64,000 nucleotides of DNA from Pseudomonadota bacterium (GTDB lineage: Bacteria > Pseudomonadota > Gammaproteobacteria > Steroidobacterales > Steroidobacteraceae): NCBI GenBank assembly GCA_023417315.1, contig JAEZFW010000033.1:61325-125324 (forward strand). The letters run 5' to 3'. The notes under the pieces were generated by a model that made no database searches, was not told the origin of the DNA, and saw nothing but the letters and a program-made list of their open reading frames with translations. Shown here one piece after another: positions 61,665 to 64,000 of the stretch (the stretch's first letter is position 1; each line of letters starts with the position of its first letter). Both the position numbers and the translations under genes were made by a program.

Positions 61665-62857
61665 GATTGCACCGCCACTCCGATGAGTTTGGCTCCGAGA
61701 CGTACCGTCGTTCGATCGTTCACCCTTCCGACGAGCTGACCGCAAGCCGCGTCGATGTCGTCGCCGCGGGTCCGGCGCGTGGTCGCGATGATGCCATTGG
61801 CATTCAAGATATCGCGAAAACGCTCGATTGCAGCTACTGCGGAACGCCGGTAGCAGGTATTCGGAAATGGATTGAACGGAATCAAATTGAGCTTCGCCGG
61901 ACGGCCCTTCAACAAACGCACGAGCTCATGTGCGTGCTCGGGCTTGTCGTTCACGCCGTCGAGCATCACGTATTCGAACGTGATGCTGCGTGCATTTTGC
62001 TTCTCGACATAGTGCCAACACGCATCGAGCAGCTCGGCGATCGGATGCTTGCGATTGATCGGAACGAGCTCATCGCGCAATCGATCGTTGGGCGCATGCA
62101 GCGACACTGCAAGTGCGCAGTTCGTTTCGTCCGCCAGACGGCGCATCTGCGGCACTAAGCCGGACGTGCTCACCGTCACCCTGCGTCGTGAAATGTCGAA
62201 ACCGAGATCATCCATGAGGATCTCGGCCGCCGGCACGACATTGCGATAGTTCGCGAGCGGCTCGCCCATGCCCATGAACACCACATTCGTGATGACACGA
62301 TCACCGCCTGGCTGAAACCCGAGCTCTCGGTTCGCGAGCCAGACCTGGCCTACGATCTCCGCGGCGGAGAGATTGCGATTGAATCCCTGCTGAGCAGTCG
62401 AGCAGAACGAACAATCCATCGCACAGCCGACTTGGCTCGAGATGCACAGCGTGCCGCGATCAGGCTCGGGGATGAACACCATCTCGATGGCTTGGGAACC
62501 TAGCTGTAGGCTGTGGGCTGTAGGCTGTAGCTCGGAGGCGCTCCGCGCTTCCTCACCGTCCGCAGTCCGCCGTCCGCCGTTCACCGCATCCATTGCCAAA
62601 AGCCACTTGCGCGTGCCATCCGTGGATACTTGCGTGAGCTTGATCTCGGGGACCCTGACTTCGGCGAGCTCTTTGAGCTTCGCGCGAAACGACTTCGCAA
62701 GATCGGTCATCTCCTCGAAGTCGCTCACATTGCGCTTGTACAGCCACTTCATGAGCTGTCGCGCACGAAATGGTTTCTCGCCCATCTGCTCGACGAACGA
62801 GGCCAGCTCGGCGCGTGTGAGGCCGAGCAGGTTCGTTTTGGGTTGGGCAGACGTCAT
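61661..62857 (-). CDS. rlmN: Dual-specificity rRNA/tRNA methyltransferase RlmN with repeat-derived insertion
   Basis: Radical SAM enzyme of 398 aa that makes 2-methyladenosine in 23S rRNA (A2503) and some tRNAs. The cluster motif CAMDCSFC, the GMGEPLANYRN segment and the C-terminal RRTRGDDIDAACGQL with the methyl-carrier Cys are intact. Between STDGTRKWLLAMD and IEMVFIPEPDRGTL the family normally has only a few residues; here about 30 extra (VNGGRRTADGEEARSASE and onward) are encoded by heptamer repeats. The frame stays open and the catalytic parts are complete, so the protein is probably active. Confidence 0.95.
   Translation of the reverse strand: MTSAQPKTNLLGLTRAELASFVEQMGEKPFRARQLMKWLYKRNVSDFEEMTDLAKSFRAKLKELAEVRVPEIKLTQVSTDGTRKWLLAMDAVNGGRRTADGEEARSASELQPTAHSLQLGSQAIEMVFIPEPDRGTLCISSQVGCAMDCSFCSTAQQGFNRNLSAAEIVGQVWLANRELGFQPGGDRVITNVVFMGMGEPLANYRNVVPAAEILMDDLGFDISRRRVTVSTSGLVPQMRRLADETNCALAVSLHAPNDRLRDELVPINRKHPIAELLDACWHYVEKQNARSITFEYVMLDGVNDKPEHAHELVRLLKGRPAKLNLIPFNPFPNTCYRRSAVAAIERFRDILNANGIIATTRRTRGDDIDAACGQLVGRVNDRTTVRLGAKLIGVAVQS
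62497..62588. repeat. Heptamer repeats inside the rlmN reading frame
   Basis: CTGTAGG, CTGTGGG, CTGTAGG, CTGTAGC (62505-62532) and CGTCCGC, AGTCCGC, CGTCCGC, CGTTCAC (62557-62585) are two runs of period 7. The second resembles the palindromes at 32109 and 32467. Together they make the insertion in RlmN. Confidence 0.85.
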
Positions 62858-62909
62858 GGCTGAGTCGGAGTCGGGAGTCAGATATTAATCTCCCGACCCC
62901 TGTCATCTC

Positions 62910-63341
62910 TTACCGCGTCCGGGGGCAGAGATCTGCAGCGGCGAAGAAGTACGCGATTTCGTTTTTCGCGTTCTCGACGCTATCGGAGCCGTGCACGACG
63001 TTCTCTTCGATGCTCGCCGCGAGGTCCGCGCGAATCGTACCTTTGTCGGCCTTCTTCGGATCGGTGGCACCCATGAGCTCACGGTTCTTGGCAACTGCGT
63101 TCTCGCCTTCGAGCACCTGCACCATGACCGGCCCTGAGATCATGTACTTCACGAGATCTTTGAAGAATGGGCGCTCGCGATGCACGGCGTAGAACCCTTC
63201 GGCCTGCGGCTGCGTCAGGTGCATCATGCGCGCAGCGACGATGCGCAGCCCGCCTTGCTCGAAGCGACGGTACACCTCGCCGATCAGGTTCTTCTGCACG
63301 CCGTCGGGCTTAACAATGGAAAGAGTGCGTTCTAGCGCCAT
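62910..63341 (-). CDS. ndk: Nucleoside diphosphate kinase
   Basis: Enzyme of 143 aa, the same length as E. coli Ndk, that balances nucleoside triphosphates. It begins ALERTLSIVKPDGVQKNLIG and has the phospho-His motif ENVVHGSDSVENAKNEIAYF. It lies 52 nt upstream of rlmN on the same strand; the AT-rich stretch 63440-63475 upstream is a likely promoter area. Confidence 0.97.
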   Translation of the reverse strand: MALERTLSIVKPDGVQKNLIGEVYRRFEQGGLRIVAARMMHLTQPQAEGFYAVHRERPFFKDLVKYMISGPVMVQVLEGENAVAKNRELMGATDPKKADKGTIRADLAASIEENVVHGSDSVENAKNEIAYFFAAADLCPRTR

Positions 63342-63626
63342 GGAATCGTCGACCTCGATATGGAAATGGATCCGTAGAGACTGGCTTGGAGCACGTTTCG
63401 CGCTGCGACGCCGCGCCGATTTCTCCGCTGTCAGTCAAGTTTAAATGCTTAATATCAATGAGTTAGGCCACACTTCGCAAGAACTTCGGCATGCCCCTTC
63501 GCCGCCGAAAAAGCTGTCCGCCGCGGGCCTGTTTTGCGCGGGCGCAGTCTACCCGCCGCGCCTAGGAGCGGCAAGAAAACGAGGAGGATCGAGGAGTTAG
63601 GGCTGACGTTCAGGCCTACAGCAGCT

Positions 63627-63950
63627 TCACACCGTGAAGCTTTCGCCGCAGCCGCATTCGCCCTTCACATTCGGATTGCGGAAACGAAATGCTTCGTTCA
63701 ACCCTTGCTTCACGAAGTCGATCTGCGTCCCATCGAGAAAGCCGAGGCTCTCGCGATCGATGATGACCTTGACCCCTTGATCCTCGAACACCAGATCGTT
63801 CGAGCCGACTTCGTCGGCATAGTTCACGACATACGCGAAGCCTGAGCACCCGGTCTTCTTGACTCCGAGGCGCAGGCCCAGACCATGCCCTCGTCGACCG
63901 AGGAAGGTTCGAACGCGATCAGCTGCAGCGGGCGTGAGTGAGATCGACAT
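63627..63950 (-). CDS. iscA: IscA-type iron-sulfur cluster assembly protein
   Basis: A-type carrier of 107 aa, the same length as E. coli IscA. The three conserved cysteines are in GCSGFAYVV and ECGCGESF. It hands Fe-S clusters to target proteins. Family members IscA, SufA and ErpA look alike; the length and the position before ndk-rlmN favour IscA. hscB, hscA and fdx, which often follow iscA, are not here: the next gene is ndk, 285 bp away. Confidence 0.9.
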   Translation of the reverse strand: MSISLTPAAADRVRTFLGRRGHGLGLRLGVKKTGCSGFAYVVNYADEVGSNDLVFEDQGVKVIIDRESLGFLDGTQIDFVKQGLNEAFRFRNPNVKGECGCGESFTV

Positions 63951-63951
63951 C

Positions 63952-64000
63952 TTTACGGTTTACGGGCTACGGGCTACGGGCTACGGGCTACGGGCTACGG
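63952..64000. repeat. Heptamer repeat run at the right edge
   Basis: TTTACGG, TTTACGG, then GCTACGG at least five times (period 7), cut by the window end. It lies just upstream of iscA and is probably one arm of another palindrome. Confidence 0.8.

Noticed and set aside
63952..64000. Short regular repeats suggesting a CRISPR array
   Set aside because: Units are 7 bp with no spacers; CRISPR repeats are 21-48 bp with unique spacers.

Overview
The window is GC-rich, gene-dense chromosomal DNA of a gammaproteobacterium. Diagnostic conserved blocks include iscA, ndk-rlmN-pilF-rodZ-hisS-yfgM-bamB-der, ffs-dnaX-ybaB-recR, guaBA and gcvR-bcp next to dapA. CrbS/CrbR, the DcaP-type porin, the carboxynorspermidine pathway and many short-unit intergenic palindromes suggest an environmental aerobe near the Xanthomonadales, Nevskiales or Steroidobacteraceae. 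That placement is inference. No transposase, integrase, phage gene or CRISPR array was seen.

Bases 1-17100 look like a short-chain carboxylate region. A two-part Na+/solute symporter (cut by the left edge) and a DcaP-like porin lie beside the response regulator CrbR and the symporter-fused hybrid kinase CrbS, which overlap tail to tail. A divergent chemoreceptor with a C-terminal sensor domain follows. After a three-gene unit of unknown role (DUF6152, DUF6644, TIM barrel) and an adenylate cyclase with a degenerate receiver comes the methylcitrate operon prpBCD. Bases 17080-29121 carry hsp20 behind a good sigma-32 promoter, a secreted HExxH peptidase, a Gfo/Idh/MocA oxidoreductase, small unknown proteins (one behind a CRP-type site), the periplasmic protease prc, orn with two small partners, an M48 protease and rsgA.

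Bases 29380-39845 hold recR, ybaB, dnaX and the SRP RNA; then queF, a PIN-PhoH ATPase, bcp and gcvR; then dapA, tRNA-Ser(GGA) flanked by two tRNA fragments, and the nspC/carboxynorspermidine synthase pair behind a long structured leader. Bases 40136-50131 hold a large orphan TonB receptor, tadA, guaA, guaB, xseA and an M23 peptidase. Bases 50325-64000 hold bioAFD, metX and the der-to-iscA block, where ispG is missing between rodZ and hisS.

The most unusual structure is a set of intergenic palindromes. Their arms are tandem degenerate units of 7, 8 or 9 bp. Unit sequences differ from site to site but the plan is the same. They sit between co-transcribed genes, touch stop and start codons (queF, dnaX, yfgM), and in rlmN unit runs of the same kind have become part of the reading frame as an in-frame insertion of about 30 codons. 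A separate three-hairpin repeat interrupts tRNA-Ser remnants.
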